DNA of 48,066 nucleotides from Frankia nepalensis (GCF_016786325.1 NZ_JADWYU010000224.1:1-48066), one strand, 5' to 3'; positions 21,135 to 30,349 are shown, counted from the stretch's first letter. Program-made: numbers and translations. Notes: generated by a model from the sequence alone, not told the origin.

Positions 21135-21518
21135 TCAGGCCGCCGACGGCTCCGCCGCGACCGGCGGCACAGCGGCCCGGGCGACCTCGACCAGCGCGGT
21201 GAACGCGACCGGGTCGGTGACCGCGAGGTCCGCCAGGATCTTGCGGTCGACCTCGACGCCCGCGACCTTCAGGCCCTGGATGAAGCGGTTGTAGGTCATG
21301 CCGTTGGCGCGCGCCGCCGCGTTGATACGGGTGATCCACAGCTGCCGGAAGTCGCCCTTGCGGGCACGACGGTCCCGGTAGGCGTAGTTCATCGAGTGGA
21401 GCATCTGCTCCTTGGCCTTGCGGTACAGCCGGGACCGCTGGCCGCGGTAGCCGCTCGCCTGCTCGAGCGTGGTGCGGCGCTTCTTCTGGGCGTTGACCGC
21501 CCGCTTCACGCGTGCCAT
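21135..21518 (-). CDS. rplT: 50S ribosomal protein L20
   Basis: L20 (127 aa) binds 23S rRNA early in 50S assembly. The sequence opens [20 protein letters not shown], continues [17 protein letters not shown], and has the C-terminal globular part [18 protein letters not shown]. An Ala/Pro/Glu tail of about 10 residues is added at the C terminus. In other bacteria L20 represses its own operon by binding the messenger; a structured leader upstream of infC here would allow that. Confidence 0.97.
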   Translation of the reverse strand: MARVKRAVNAQKKRRTTLEQASGYRGQRSRLYRKAKEQMLHSMNYAYRDRRARKGDFRQLWITRINAAARANGMTYNRFIQGLKVAGVEVDRKILADLAVTDPVAFTALVEVARAAVPPVAAEPSAA

Positions 21519-21677
21519 GAGGGCACTGTCTCCTTAACGTTCTTCGTGGTCCGTCACCGGGCCGGACGGGACGCCGTCCTGGGCGGGCGGCCGGACGGCC
21601 GCCGTCGTCCCGTTCGCCTGTCCGTTCGCCGAGCCCGGGGACTACGACCTGGTCGCGCGCAACGCGAGTTCGGGGGT

Positions 21678-21695
21678 CCGGGGGTCGCCCCCCGG
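21678..21695. repeat. REP-like palindrome, copy B (rplT-rpmI gap)
   Basis: CCGGGGGTCGCCCCCCGG, preceded by CGGGGGT and followed by GGCAGAC, matches copy A at 40116-40134. It may act as an attenuating or stabilising hairpin inside the operon. The surrounding gap (21519-21766) shows no gene. Confidence 0.5.
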
Positions 21696-21766
21696 GGCAG
21701 ACATCCTGAGCGGGTGGTGTGGGCAGACCGACCGAGGTCAGCGACCGCGGCCCACCCGCCGGCCCA

Positions 21767-21961
21767 CTAGCGGGCGAGCAGGCGCGAGATGCGGCGGTTG
21801 TCCGCCGGAGCGAGCACGACCTCGGGGTCGAGCCGCCGGGTACGCCGGGACGGCTTGTGCTCGAAGAGGTGCGCGCGGTTGGCCCGGCGACGCATGATCT
21901 TGCCTGACCCGGTGACGCGGAACCGCTTCGAGGCTCCGCTGTGCGGCTTCATCTTGGGCAT
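21767..21961 (-). CDS. rpmI: 50S ribosomal protein L35
   Basis: L35 (64 aa) is a small basic 50S protein. The sequence begins [20 protein letters not shown] and continues [16 protein letters not shown] and SRRTRRLD, a complete family match. It lies between infC and rplT in the conserved order. Confidence 0.97.
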   Translation of the reverse strand: MPKMKPHSGASKRFRVTGSGKIMRRRANRAHLFEHKPSRRTRRLDPEVVLAPADNRRISRLLAR

Positions 21962-22264
21962 GTCGTGTCTCGTCCTGTGTGAGTGGAGGGAACTTGTCGT
22001 CGGGTCCGGAAGCCGCACCCAGGGGCAGTCGTCAGGGCCCCAGAAAACCGTCTCGACCAACCGCCGGCCCCGCCCCGGCGGCCCGGCGCAGCCGCCGGTG
22101 GGCCGGCACCCTGCCGGCCTCTCGCGAGGCCAGCCGAGGCCTCCCCGGGCGCGGACGGCGGCCGGGGCCAGCCGGCCCCCGCGCACGGACTCCGCGGCGG
22201 AGCTGTCCTCGGCGGCCTCGTGGGCCGGCCCCCGGTGAGGTGGCCAGAAGGTCCGCGAGCGGGG
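21962..22264 (-). other. infC-rpmI spacer with several hairpins
   Basis: These 303 nt hold no convincing gene. GC-rich inverted repeats are visible, for example GGCCTC/GAGGCC and GCCGGC/GCCGGC at about 22100-22135, and GGGGC/GCCCC near 22020-22050. They may tune the ratio of IF3 to L35/L20. Confidence 0.4.
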
Positions 22265-22825
22265 TTACCCCAGCACGGCACGCCCCTCGGTCGGCTCGCC
22301 CCGCAGCTGGCGGGCACCCTTGTGCGGAGCCATGACCATGGTCATGTTCCGCCCGTCCTGCTTGGGCTGGGCCTCGACGTATCCGAGTTCGGCGACGTCG
22401 GTCGAAAGCCGCTGCAGCAGCCGGATACCAAGCTCCGGCCGCGACTGCTCCCGGCCGCGGAACATGATGGTGATCTTCACCTTGTCGCCGGCCTTGAGGA
22501 AGCGCACGACGTGACCCTTCTTGGTCTCGTAGTCATGCGGGTCGATCTTCGGTCGGAGCTTCATCTCCTTGATGACCGTCTGGACCTGGTTCTTCCGAGC
22601 CTCGCGCCGCTTCTGGTCGGACTCGTACTTGAACTTCCCATAGTCCATCAGCTTGCAGACGGGCGGCCGGGCGGTCGGGGCGACCTCGACCAGGTCGAGA
22701 TCGGCCTCCTGTGCCAGCCGCATGGCCTCCTGGATGGAGACGATGCCGATCTGCTCGCCCTCCGCGCCGACGAGGCGAACCTCCGGCACGCGGATGCGGT
22801 CGTTGATGCGTGACTCTGTGCTGAT
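22265..22825 (-). CDS. infC: Translation initiation factor IF-3, AUC start codon
   Basis: IF3 (186 aa) binds the 30S subunit, blocks premature 50S joining and checks start codons. The reading frame matching the conserved N terminus [18 protein letters not shown] begins at ATC (22825-22823), with GGAGG 7 nt upstream and no ATG, GTG or TTG in frame nearby. The first ATG lies inside the conserved domain at 22789 and would cut off 12 residues. The linker and C-terminal domain are complete ([50 protein letters not shown]). Rare start codons on infC allow IF3 to repress itself, as known from E. coli. Confidence 0.93.
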   Translation of the reverse strand: MSTESRINDRIRVPEVRLVGAEGEQIGIVSIQEAMRLAQEADLDLVEVAPTARPPVCKLMDYGKFKYESDQKRREARKNQVQTVIKEMKLRPKIDPHDYETKKGHVVRFLKAGDKVKITIMFRGREQSRPELGIRLLQRLSTDVAELGYVEAQPKQDGRNMTMVMAPHKGARQLRGEPTEGRAVLG

Positions 22826-23334
22826 CTGGTTTCCTCCGTGGCTCGACGCGCGGGCACGACCTCACCGCAGCGGAGCACCAAGCCCGAAATACGGGCTCCC
22901 GGCCGTCATACCGTCCAAAGGGAACGGTTCGGCCGACCGGCGACCCGGTCACCTTCAGGGACCGATCGTACCGATCGGTCAAACCCGGCGGTTGTCCGGG
23001 CGGTGACTCAGGTGGAGGGCGAACCCCCGCTTGGCCCTGCCAAGCGCCGGGCCAACCCACGCGGGCTGTCCCAAGCGCCGCCCCGGTGAGGGCGCGAGCG
23101 CGACATGTATGGGTCGCTGTCCTGGGTGTGACCAGAACGCCGGGCCACGAACGTCGGAACTACCAACCTCAGGCGGAGAACGCCTCAGGCTCACGTTCGG
23201 GACCGAGGACTGGAACGTCCAGTAGCGGTGCCCTATGCCGACCGTCGGCAGGCGGTCCGACCCAGCGTAGCAAACTGACCGCCAGAGGTCTGGGCGAGCC
23301 ACCGAACACGCTCAGCGAGCGCCGCTCCCACCCC
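22826..23334 (-). promoter_or_regulatory. Long structured leader of the infC-rpmI-rplT operon
   Basis: This 509-nt stretch has no gene. A possible -10 box TACGCT lies at 23269-23264 with a weak -35 (CAGACC) 17 nt further up. Downstream come GGCGCTTGG at 23079-23071, a perfect hairpin CGCTTGGC/GCCAAGCG at 23046-23028, a CCCGG/CCGGG stem followed by TTT near 23000-22980, and a 21-bp palindrome at 22980-22960. The ribosome site is at about 22837-22832. The layout fits an attenuation-type leader, possibly sensing L20 or IF3; that is inference. Confidence 0.5.
22960..22980. promoter_or_regulatory. 21-bp perfect palindrome upstream of infC
   Basis: GACCGATCG-TAC-CGATCGGTC is an exact inverted repeat. 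On the minus strand it is preceded by TT, so a -35-like TTGACC overlaps its edge. It could be a repressor operator or an RNA hairpin. Confidence 0.5.
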
Positions 23335-24300
23335 TCAGGCGGGTGCCCCCGCCGCCACCCGCGGCCGCCAGCGGCGTGGGGTGAGCCCGCGGCCGAGCGC
23401 GCGGCGCAGCGCCGGGGCGTCCACCGGGTCGACGAACACCACCGGCGGCGCCGCGCCGGCCCCGCCCCCTGGCGCCGCCACGGCGCGCAGCCGGCGGGCG
23501 ACCTCGTCGAGCCGGTCGTCCGGGAGAGCGGCCGGCGCGGCGAACGCGAGCACCTCGTCCGCCCCGCCGGCCGCCGTGACGAGCTCGGCCGGCCACAGCC
23601 GCGTGCCCCGCGGGAGCCCGGCGGCCAGCGCGTCCAGCTCGGCGGCCAGCCGGGACAGGCGGGCGGGCTCCCACGGCCGCGCGGGCCGGCGCAGGCCGTT
23701 CGCGCCCGAAGCGTCGCCGCCCGCCCGCGCGCCGGCGGCGCGAACTGGCCCGTCCGCCCCCATCGAGGCCGATCCGGGCACCGCGTCCGCCGGGTCACGC
23801 CGCGCCGGGCCGGCGGCGACCGGGCCGGCCAGGGCGCTGACGTCGAGCGTGGCGGTCACCGGGCCGGCCACGTCGATGACGACGGTCGGATGGCCGAGCC
23901 GAGACGCCTCGGCGCAGGCGTCCACCGCCGACACCGGCACCGGCCGGGCCGCCGAGCGCCAGGCGGACAGCGCGGCGACGCTGGAGAACACCGGAAGGGC
24001 GGTCGCGCCGGACGGCAGCCGCAAGGTCGCGAGCACCATTTCCGACTTCTTCTCACCCCGGAGCCCGGGTTTCCCGCCGGCCGGCCGCTCGTGGGCGGCG
24101 CACGCGCCCGCCGGCTGCTCGGCGGGGTCGACCGGGTCGGCGAGCTCCAGCAGGCGGGACTCGACGCCGACGAAGACCCGGGCACCCGGCAACGCGGCCG
24201 CCACGGCGCCCTCGTCGCCGGACCTGAGGGCCGCCAGCAGCCGCGGGTCCCCCTCGCCGGCGTCGCCCTGCCCTGGCGGGGTCATCAGGTCCACTGCCAC
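23335..24300 (-). CDS. SseB-like protein
   Basis: The 321-aa product contains an SseB N-terminal-type domain at about residues 35-160: LAALRSGDEGAVAAALPGARVFV, MVLATLRLPSGATALPVFSSVAALSAW and HPTVVIDVAGPV. A basic, Gly/Ala-rich linker (160-205) joins it to an Ala/Leu-rich C-terminal half ending in an Arg/Pro-rich tail. GTG 24300 has AGGGTG 7 nt upstream. SseB-like proteins are widespread in actinobacteria near infC; their role is not established. It is 76 nt downstream of the ATPase gene. Confidence 0.78.
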   Translation of the reverse strand: MAVDLMTPPGQGDAGEGDPRLLAALRSGDEGAVAAALPGARVFVGVESRLLELADPVDPAEQPAGACAAHERPAGGKPGLRGEKKSEMVLATLRLPSGATALPVFSSVAALSAWRSAARPVPVSAVDACAEASRLGHPTVVIDVAGPVTATLDVSALAGPVAAGPARRDPADAVPGSASMGADGPVRAAGARAGGDASGANGLRRPARPWEPARLSRLAAELDALAAGLPRGTRLWPAELVTAAGGADEVLAFAAPAALPDDRLDEVARRLRAVAAPGGGAGAAPPVVFVDPVDAPALRRALGRGLTPRRWRPRVAAGAPA

Positions 24301-24376
24301 CGGCTCACCCTACGGGCCGCGCTCGGGCCCGCGGCCCGGCCGCCGGGGCCGTGCCGGGTGCCCAGGGGCCCGGCCG

Positions 24377-26752
24377 CTACCAGGCCGACCCGGACGACCG
24401 GGACCGGTCGCGCGGCCGGGGCACCGTCGGGTCCTCGGACAGGTCACCCGGAGGGCCGGGCAGGGCGCCCGCCGCGCGGTGCTCGGCGGACGGCGGTCGT
24501 GGATCGAGCGGGGCCGCGTCGACGATCTCGGCCAGCTCGTCGAACGCGGCCCTGGTGCGCGAACGCAGCCGGTCCCAGCGCGGCGGGACGCCACCGGCGA
24601 GCGCCGGGTCGTACGGGATGGTCACCACGGCGTGCACGGGCTCGACCAGCGCCGGTGGCTGGGCCGGGGCCGGTCGCGCCCAGTTCCTGGCGGAAGGCGT
24701 CGTCTCCACGTGGACGACGACCGCCCCGTCGGGCAGGTCCGCCCGGGCGGCGGCGAGGGCGGTGAGCGCGTCCTGGGCGCAGCCGGCCTCCGTCAGCCCG
24801 GCCTTGGCGGCGAGCACCACGGTGTCGGCCCGGGCCAGCAGGACCGCCGGCACCGGCTGTGTCCAGCCCGGAGGGCCGTCGATGACGACCACGGGGAAGA
24901 GCCGCCCGAGCAGGTCGACCGCCCAGGCCGCCTCGGCCGGGGTCAGCCCGGGCGCGGTCAGGTCGCGCAGGCCCGGCAGCACCTCCAGCCCCGACGGTTG
25001 CGCGGTGGCCAGGAACCGGCGCACCTCGGCGAGGGAGGCGACCCGCGGGTCGGCGGCGGCGAGCTCGCGCAGTCCGACGCCGCGGCCGGGCACCCCGGCC
25101 CGGTCGGCGAGCGGGCCGCCCTGGTCGGGGCAGGCGTCGACGGCCACCACGCGCCCGCCCCGCAGCGCGGCCAGCGCCATGCCCAGGCCGGCCGCGACCG
25201 TGGTCCGCCCGCTGCCGCCGCCGAACCCGCCGACGAGCACCCGGCGCCCGCCGAGCCGCGTCGACGGCACGGGCGCGAGGATCCCCTTCCCGGCCAGCTC
25301 CAGCCCACGCAACCATGCCGCCGTGAAGGCCCCTGGACAGGCGAGAGGCGGGGACTGCCGCGTCTTCGCGGGCAGGGCGGCGGCCGCCCCCGGGTGGTCG
25401 TCCTGTCCGCTGCTCCAGGTATCGCCCGGAAGGATCTGGTAGGCGCGCGGGGACTCCGGCCGGGCCGGCTCCAGCGGCGCCGGACGGCTGGCCGACTCCA
25501 GGCCGCCCCGCGGTGGCACCAGCTCCGCGGCCGGCCGTGGCGCCGGCGCCGGGGTGTAGACCACGGGCGTGGTCGACTCCCCCGGCGGCGGGAACGGCGG
25601 TCTTGGCGGCTCCCCGTACCCGAACCAGGCACGCGGCGAGACCGGGCTCGCGGCCGGCTCGGCCGCGTCGGCGCGAGCCGTGGAACCGGGGCCCGCCTCG
25701 CCCGACTCGTCACCGCCCGGCCCGGGCACGGCCGGCCCGGGCACGGCCGGCTCGGCGGCGGCCGGGGCGTCCTTCGCGCCCTGGCCGGCCATGGGGCGCC
25801 CGGACGGCTCGGCCGGACGCGGCCCGAGCCAGGCGGCGTAGCCGCTCTGGTCGACGAGATCGTCCTGGTCGTCGGGCGCGGGTGGCTCCGGCGGATCCGT
25901 GGCCGCGGCGGCGGGGTCGACCGCCGGGGCCGCGAGGTCGGCGGTCGCGAGGTCGGCGGTCGCGGCGGGGCCGGGCGCGCCGGCCTGGCCGGCGGGCAGC
26001 GGCAGGCCCAGCGGGTCCCACCAGGCGCCGCGCGGCGGGGCGGCGGGGGCCGGGACCAGGCCGACGTCGGGAACCCAGCCACCGCCGGCCGGGGCCGGCC
26101 GGACCGCGGGCTGGCGACCAGCTTCCGAGCCGCTGGCGCCGCGAGGGGCGGGCCCGGTCACGGGGCCGGTGCTGTCGGGTTCCGCCGCCGGCCGGGGAGG
26201 AGGCCCGGCGGGCACCGGGCGGATGGCCGGCGGCGCGGTGCGCACCGGCGGCGGCGCGGCGGGCGCGGCGGGCGCGGCCGGCAAAGCGGTGCGCGCGGCG
26301 GGCAGAGCGGCACGCGCGGCAGGCCCGGATGGCGACGCGGCAGGCCTGGGTGGCGACGCGGCAGGCCTGGGTGGCGACGCGGCAGGCCTGGGTGGCGGCG
26401 CGGTGGCCCGACCGGGCGGCGGCACGTCGCCGCCGGCCGCGCCCTGCCCGGCCGCCCCGGCCGGGCGAGCCGCGGCGGCCGCGTCGCCGGGTATGGCGGT
26501 CAGCCGCCGGTCGCCGTCCCGGCGGGACCCGGCGGCCGCGCCCCGGGCACGCGACGACGGGCGGCGCACGACCGCGCGGTCGCCGCCCCCGCCGGTCAGC
26601 CGCACGCCGAGCAGCGAGACCGGGCGGGCGTCACCGCCCCCACCGGCCGTCGACACCGGGTCGGCCAGGTCCTCGCCGCCCGACCGGGCGGCCCTGGGCA
26701 CGCCCGGAGTGGGCTCGTCCTCGTCGTCGCCCGTCACCGGCGCCACCCGCAC
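24377..26752 (-). CDS. ParA/MinD-like ATPase with very long proline-rich N terminus
   Basis: Of 791 aa, the first 480 or so are low-complexity Pro/Ala/Gly sequence. The C-terminal part (about 505-745) is a SIMIBI-class ATPase-like domain: P-loop region VGGFGGGSGRTTVAAGLG, switch VVAVDACPDQGGPLAD and Walker B VVVIDGPPGW. The usual P-loop GKT lysine is Arg (GRT), and the N-terminal signature Lys of ParA proteins is Gly, so nucleotide hydrolysis is uncertain. The architecture (Pro-rich plus MinD-like) recalls EspI of type VII secretion, but no secretion genes are nearby. The start is GTG 26752 with GAGGTG upstream. Confidence 0.8.
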   Translation of the reverse strand: MRVAPVTGDDEDEPTPGVPRAARSGGEDLADPVSTAGGGGDARPVSLLGVRLTGGGGDRAVVRRPSSRARGAAAGSRRDGDRRLTAIPGDAAAAARPAGAAGQGAAGGDVPPPGRATAPPPRPAASPPRPAASPPRPAASPSGPAARAALPAARTALPAAPAAPAAPPPVRTAPPAIRPVPAGPPPRPAAEPDSTGPVTGPAPRGASGSEAGRQPAVRPAPAGGGWVPDVGLVPAPAAPPRGAWWDPLGLPLPAGQAGAPGPAATADLATADLAAPAVDPAAAATDPPEPPAPDDQDDLVDQSGYAAWLGPRPAEPSGRPMAGQGAKDAPAAAEPAVPGPAVPGPGGDESGEAGPGSTARADAAEPAASPVSPRAWFGYGEPPRPPFPPPGESTTPVVYTPAPAPRPAAELVPPRGGLESASRPAPLEPARPESPRAYQILPGDTWSSGQDDHPGAAAALPAKTRQSPPLACPGAFTAAWLRGLELAGKGILAPVPSTRLGGRRVLVGGFGGGSGRTTVAAGLGMALAALRGGRVVAVDACPDQGGPLADRAGVPGRGVGLRELAAADPRVASLAEVRRFLATAQPSGLEVLPGLRDLTAPGLTPAEAAWAVDLLGRLFPVVVIDGPPGWTQPVPAVLLARADTVVLAAKAGLTEAGCAQDALTALAAARADLPDGAVVVHVETTPSARNWARPAPAQPPALVEPVHAVVTIPYDPALAGGVPPRWDRLRSRTRAAFDELAEIVDAAPLDPRPPSAEHRAAGALPGPPGDLSEDPTVPRPRDRSRSSGSAW
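26321..26400. repeat. 21-bp tandem repeat inside the ATPase gene
   Basis: AGGCCTGGGTGGCGACGCGGC is repeated about 3.5 times with few differences. On the coding strand it gives repeated SPPRPAA units. Confidence 0.85.
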
Positions 26753-26915
26753 GCTGCCGTCACCTCGTCCCGTCTCCCCCTGCTCGCACCCACGACAGGT
26801 CGACTATCTCCGCCGACCCACGCCGGGTGTCGTACCGCAAGGAGCCCGATACACCGAGACAACACGGTCTCTCGCCGATGCCGGTCCGACAAGTCCGGAC
26901 GGGCCGGGGTTCCCA

Positions 26916-26938
26916 CCGGATCGACTTTGTCGATCCGG
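26916..26938 (-). terminator. Stem-loop after ribH
   Basis: CCGGATCGAC/GTCGATCCGG pair perfectly over 10 bp with a 3-nt loop, 22 nt beyond the ribH stop. This is the likely end of the riboflavin transcript. Confidence 0.7.
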
Positions 26939-26960
26939 GACCGGGTCCTGGATCGCTCTC

Positions 26961-27443
26961 TCAGGCCAACGGCTGCAGGTCGGTGAGGACGACGGCGGTC
27001 TCGAGGGCGGCGAGGGCCGCCTCGCGGCCCTTGTCCTCGCCCGAGCCGGCCAGGCCGGCCCGTTCCCTGGCCTGCTCGAGCGTGTCGCAGGTGAGCACGC
27101 CGAATCCGACCGGAACCCCGTTGTCAAGCGTCACCCGGAGCAGGCCCTCGGTGACGAACTTGCAGACGTAGTCGAAGTGCGGCGTGCCGCCGCGGATCAC
27201 GACGCCGAGCGCGACCACCGCGTCGTGGTGGGCGGCCAGCCGGTCGGCGACGACCGGGAGCTCCACCGCGCCCGAGACCCGGACCACCGTCGGCTCGTGG
27301 GCGAGCTTCACGTCACGCGCGGCCCGCAGCGCGCCCTCGAGCAGCGCGTCGGTGATCTCGCTGTGCCACCGGGTGGCGACGATCCCGAGCCGGACGTCGG
27401 AGGCCACTGGCAGCACCTCCTCGGGTGCCCCTGTCCCGCTCAC
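26961..27443 (-). CDS. ribH: 6,7-dimethyl-8-ribityllumazine synthase
   Basis: RibH (160 aa) condenses the ribityl-diaminouracil with dihydroxybutanone phosphate, the penultimate step to riboflavin. Family segments include [50 protein letters not shown] with the catalytic-region His, and [19 protein letters not shown] 27443 overlaps the ribBA stop (GTGA) and has AGGGAG upstream. A start at 27464 is also open but less likely. Confidence 0.95.
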   Translation of the reverse strand: MSGTGAPEEVLPVASDVRLGIVATRWHSEITDALLEGALRAARDVKLAHEPTVVRVSGAVELPVVADRLAAHHDAVVALGVVIRGGTPHFDYVCKFVTEGLLRVTLDNGVPVGFGVLTCDTLEQARERAGLAGSGEDKGREAALAALETAVVLTDLQPLA

Positions 27444-29095
27444 CGGCTGTCTCCCTTCCCGCATGCCTCGGCCACCCTGCGGTGGCCCAGGCGCCGGCCG
27501 TGTCCTCGTCCGTTGACCGCTCCGTTGCCGTTGACCGCCGCGTTGCCGCCGCCCGCCGCGCCGTTACCGCCGTGCCCGTTCCCCCGGGTGCCTCCGGAGC
27601 CGTCGGGGCCCTCGGCCGGGCCGTCGCCGTCGGTGGCCGCCGCGTCGAGCGCGTCGGGGGCACCGGCCAGCACGTCGGCCTCCCGAGCGTCGGCCTCCCG
27701 AGCGTCGAGCGCGTCGGCGGCGGTGGCGACCGCGCCGGCCACCACCTGGGCGACGACGTCGGCCGGGACGGCCGGCACCGCGGTCGCGACCGCGTCCGCC
27801 ACTGCCTCGGCGACCACCTCGGGCAGCTCCGGCAGCCCGGGGATCTCGTGACCCATCCGGTCCCGCTTGGTGGTCAGGTAGCGCAGGTTCTCCGGCGTGT
27901 GGCTGACCGGCAGCGCGACCCGGCCCACGATGGCCAGGCCGTAGCCCTCCAGCCCGGCGCGCTTCGCCGGGTTGTTCGACATCAGGCGCAGCCCGCGCAC
28001 GCCGAGGTCGACGAGGATCTGGGCGCCGATGCCGTAGTCGCGCGCGTCGGCCGGCAGGCCCAGCGCCAGGTTGGCGTCGACCGTGTCGTGCCCGGCGTCC
28101 TGCAGCTGGTAGGCGGCGAGCTTGTGCGCCAGCCCGATGCCCCGGCCTTCGTGACCGCGCATGTAGAGCACGACGCCTCGGCCCTCGGCGGCGACCAGGC
28201 GCAGCGCGGCGTCGAGCTGGGTGCCGCAGTCGCAGCGCAGCGAGCCGAAGACGTCGCCGGTGAGGCACTCGCTGTGCACCCGGACCAGCACGTTCTCGCC
28301 GTCGCCGAGGTCCCCGCGGATGAGCGCCACGTGCTCGACGCCGTCGAGCGTGCCGCGGTAGCCGACCGCGCGGAACGCGCCGTACCTGGTGGGGATGCTC
28401 GCCTCGGCGACCCGCTCGACCTGCCGCTCGGTCCGCCGCCGGTGCGTGATGAGATCCGCGATCGAGATCAGCACCAGCCCATGGTCGCGCGCGAACGTGA
28501 CCAGCTCGGGCAGGCGGGCCATGGTGCCGTCGTCGTTCACGATCTCGCAGATCGCCCCCGCGGGCCGCAGCCCCGCGAGCCGGGCGAGGTCGACCGCCGC
28601 CTCGGTGTGGCCCGGCCGGCGCAGCACGCCGCCCTCGCGGGCCCGCAGCGGGAAGATGTGGCCTGGCCGGGCCAGGTCGCCGGCGGTGGTCGCCGGGTCG
28701 GCGAGCAGCCGCAGCGTGCGTGCCCGGTCCGCCGCGGAGATGCCGGTGGTGATGCCCTCGCGGGCGTCGACGGAGACGGTGAACGCCGTGCCCATCCGGT
28801 CGGTGTTGAGCGGGACCATCTGGCCGAGGCCCAGGCGGTCGGTGTCGCCTGGGTCCAGCGGGGCGCACACGACCCCGGAGGTGTGCCGGACCATGAAGGC
28901 GACCAGCTCCGGGGTCGCCATCTCGGCCGCGAAGATCAGATCGCCCTCGTTCTCGCGGTCGGCGTCGTCGACGACCACCACAGGCCGGCCGGCGGCGATC
29001 GCGGCGATCGCCTCGGGAACCGTGCCGAGGGCCGCGGCGAGGTCCTCGTCGATGTCCGGTCCGGGCGCGCTGGTCGGGGTGCTCGTGACGCTCAT
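27440..29095 (-). CDS. ribBA: Bifunctional DHBP synthase / GTP cyclohydrolase II with long tail
   Basis: RibBA supplies both riboflavin precursors, from ribulose 5-phosphate and from GTP. The N-terminal DHBP synthase (about residues 20-215) has [20 protein letters not shown] and [10 protein letters not shown]. The GTP cyclohydrolase II part (about 220-415) has the zinc motif [29 protein letters not shown] and [13 protein letters not shown]. After residue 415 an extra tail of about 135 residues follows, Ala/Asp/Val-rich and then Gly/Asn-rich, not part of either enzyme. ATG 29095 overlaps the ribE stop. Two near-identical 14-bp units at about 27678-27705 encode READAREAD in the tail. Confidence 0.95.
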   Translation of the reverse strand: MSVTSTPTSAPGPDIDEDLAAALGTVPEAIAAIAAGRPVVVVDDADRENEGDLIFAAEMATPELVAFMVRHTSGVVCAPLDPGDTDRLGLGQMVPLNTDRMGTAFTVSVDAREGITTGISAADRARTLRLLADPATTAGDLARPGHIFPLRAREGGVLRRPGHTEAAVDLARLAGLRPAGAICEIVNDDGTMARLPELVTFARDHGLVLISIADLITHRRRTERQVERVAEASIPTRYGAFRAVGYRGTLDGVEHVALIRGDLGDGENVLVRVHSECLTGDVFGSLRCDCGTQLDAALRLVAAEGRGVVLYMRGHEGRGIGLAHKLAAYQLQDAGHDTVDANLALGLPADARDYGIGAQILVDLGVRGLRLMSNNPAKRAGLEGYGLAIVGRVALPVSHTPENLRYLTTKRDRMGHEIPGLPELPEVVAEAVADAVATAVPAVPADVVAQVVAGAVATAADALDAREADAREADVLAGAPDALDAAATDGDGPAEGPDGSGGTRGNGHGGNGAAGGGNAAVNGNGAVNGRGHGRRLGHRRVAEACGKGDSR

Positions 29096-29847
29096 CGGCC
29101 CGTTCCCTTCCCAGTGGTGACGATCGGCCCGGTGGGAGGCACCGGGAACGGCGGTGACGGGTCGAACCGGCCAAGCACGCTCGGCAGCGCCCCGACGCCG
29201 AGCGACGCGCTCGGCGCGACCAGCTTCTCGACGTACTTGGCGACGACGTCCACCTCGAGGTTCACGGGGGCGCCGATCTGCCGGGCACCCAGCGTGGTCT
29301 CGGCGAGCGTCGTCGGGATCAGGCTGACGGTGAAGCTGGCTGGTTCGCCGGCCGCCGTGGCGGGCGTGACCTCGACGACGGTGAGGCTCACCCCGTCGAC
29401 GGTGATCGAGCCCTTCTCGACGAGGTAGCGGTCGAGTCCCTCGGGCAGCTCGATCCGGACGACCTCCCAGTGTTCGTCCGGCGCGCGGTGCGCGATCGTC
29501 CCGACGCCGTCGACGTGCCCCTGGACCAGGTGGCCGCCGAGCCGGTCGGCGAGGCGCACCGGCCGCTCCAGGTTGACCCGCTCACCCGGGACGAGAGCGC
29601 CGAGCGCCGAGCGGCGCAGCGTCTCCAGCATCACGTCGGCGGTGAACACCCGGAGGCCCACACGCTCGTCGACCTCGCCCTGTGGGGTGAAGGAGGTGAC
29701 GGTGAGACACACACCGTTGACGGCGATCGACGCGCCGTGACGTACGTCCTCGAGTACGGCCGAACAGCCGATGGTCAGCTCGGCCGCGGATTCGTGTTCT
29801 GTGACCGCGACGATGGTGCCGAGCTCTTCGACGATGCCGGTGAACAT
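29092..29847 (-). CDS. ribE: Riboflavin synthase alpha subunit
   Basis: RibE (251 aa; ribC in some schemes) dismutates two lumazines to riboflavin. Two homologous barrels are seen: [12 protein letters not shown] with [13 protein letters not shown], and [15 protein letters not shown] with [14 protein letters not shown] Pro-rich tail of about 40 residues is extra. ATG 29847 follows the FMN riboswitch by about 157 nt, and the gene is coupled to ribBA by overlap. In-frame sequence upstream up to 30285 covers the riboswitch and is not coding. Confidence 0.95.
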   Translation of the reverse strand: MFTGIVEELGTIVAVTEHESAAELTIGCSAVLEDVRHGASIAVNGVCLTVTSFTPQGEVDERVGLRVFTADVMLETLRRSALGALVPGERVNLERPVRLADRLGGHLVQGHVDGVGTIAHRAPDEHWEVVRIELPEGLDRYLVEKGSITVDGVSLTVVEVTPATAAGEPASFTVSLIPTTLAETTLGARQIGAPVNLEVDVVAKYVEKLVAPSASLGVGALPSVLGRFDPSPPFPVPPTGPIVTTGKGTGR

Positions 29848-30004
29848 CCGCCCCTGCGTCCTTCCCGTCCGGCGCACGGGCCGGGATGCGACGGGAGACG
29901 CCACGCGGGTCCATCGTCGACATGGCGGGCCCTGAGGGCCGGACGCCGACGCGACGGGCGCACGGAGCGACGGGCATGCCCGCCCCGTGACCCGGGGTCC
30001 CCGC

Positions 30005-30127
30005 GCGCTGCCTCCCATCCGGACTTTCACCGTCGGTCCCGGAATTCCACCGGGTCCACCGCCCACTGGTTGTGGGACGGGTCGCGGACTGTCACCGCCG
30101 GCTCGGAGTTTCACCGACCCCGGAGCG
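30005..30127 (-). promoter_or_regulatory. FMN riboswitch (RFN element)
   Basis: Read on the minus strand, the conserved RFN blocks occur in order: GGGGTCGGTGAAACTCCG, CCGGCGGTGACAGTCCGCGA, a variable arm, CCGGTGGAATTCCGGGACCG, ACGGTGAAAGTCCGGATGGG and AGGCAGCGCG. The outer GCGC ends pair. FMN binding should lower expression of ribE-ribBA-ribH. Downstream, GGCCC/GGGCC (about 29928-29940) and CGGGCATGCCCG (29971-29982) could form the expression platform. Confidence 0.95.
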
Positions 30128-30349
30128 CGCGTGCTGCTGTGTGTTGCCCGGCCGGTTCCCCGGCCCGGGCTTTTTGGCGGGCACCGTGGTGCCCACGGAC
30201 GAGTCTGGCACACAAGCCGGGCCAACGTCGCAGCTCGGCTGTCCGAGATGTCCCCGACGCGCCAATTGCGCGCCGGCGCGCGCACGACGTGGGCGACGTC
30301 ACCAATCCCCCGTCACCCGCCGGTCCGCCGTCACCCGCCGGTTCGACGG

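Noticed and set aside
23381-26986. Very long open frame on the plus strand antisense to the SseB-like and ATPase genes
   Set aside because: High GC makes stop codons rare on both strands. The translation is low-complexity with no motif, and it covers two well-supported genes.
29848-30285. Upstream in-frame extension of riboflavin synthase
   Set aside because: It runs through the FMN riboswitch. The family N terminus [10 protein letters not shown] starts at 29847.
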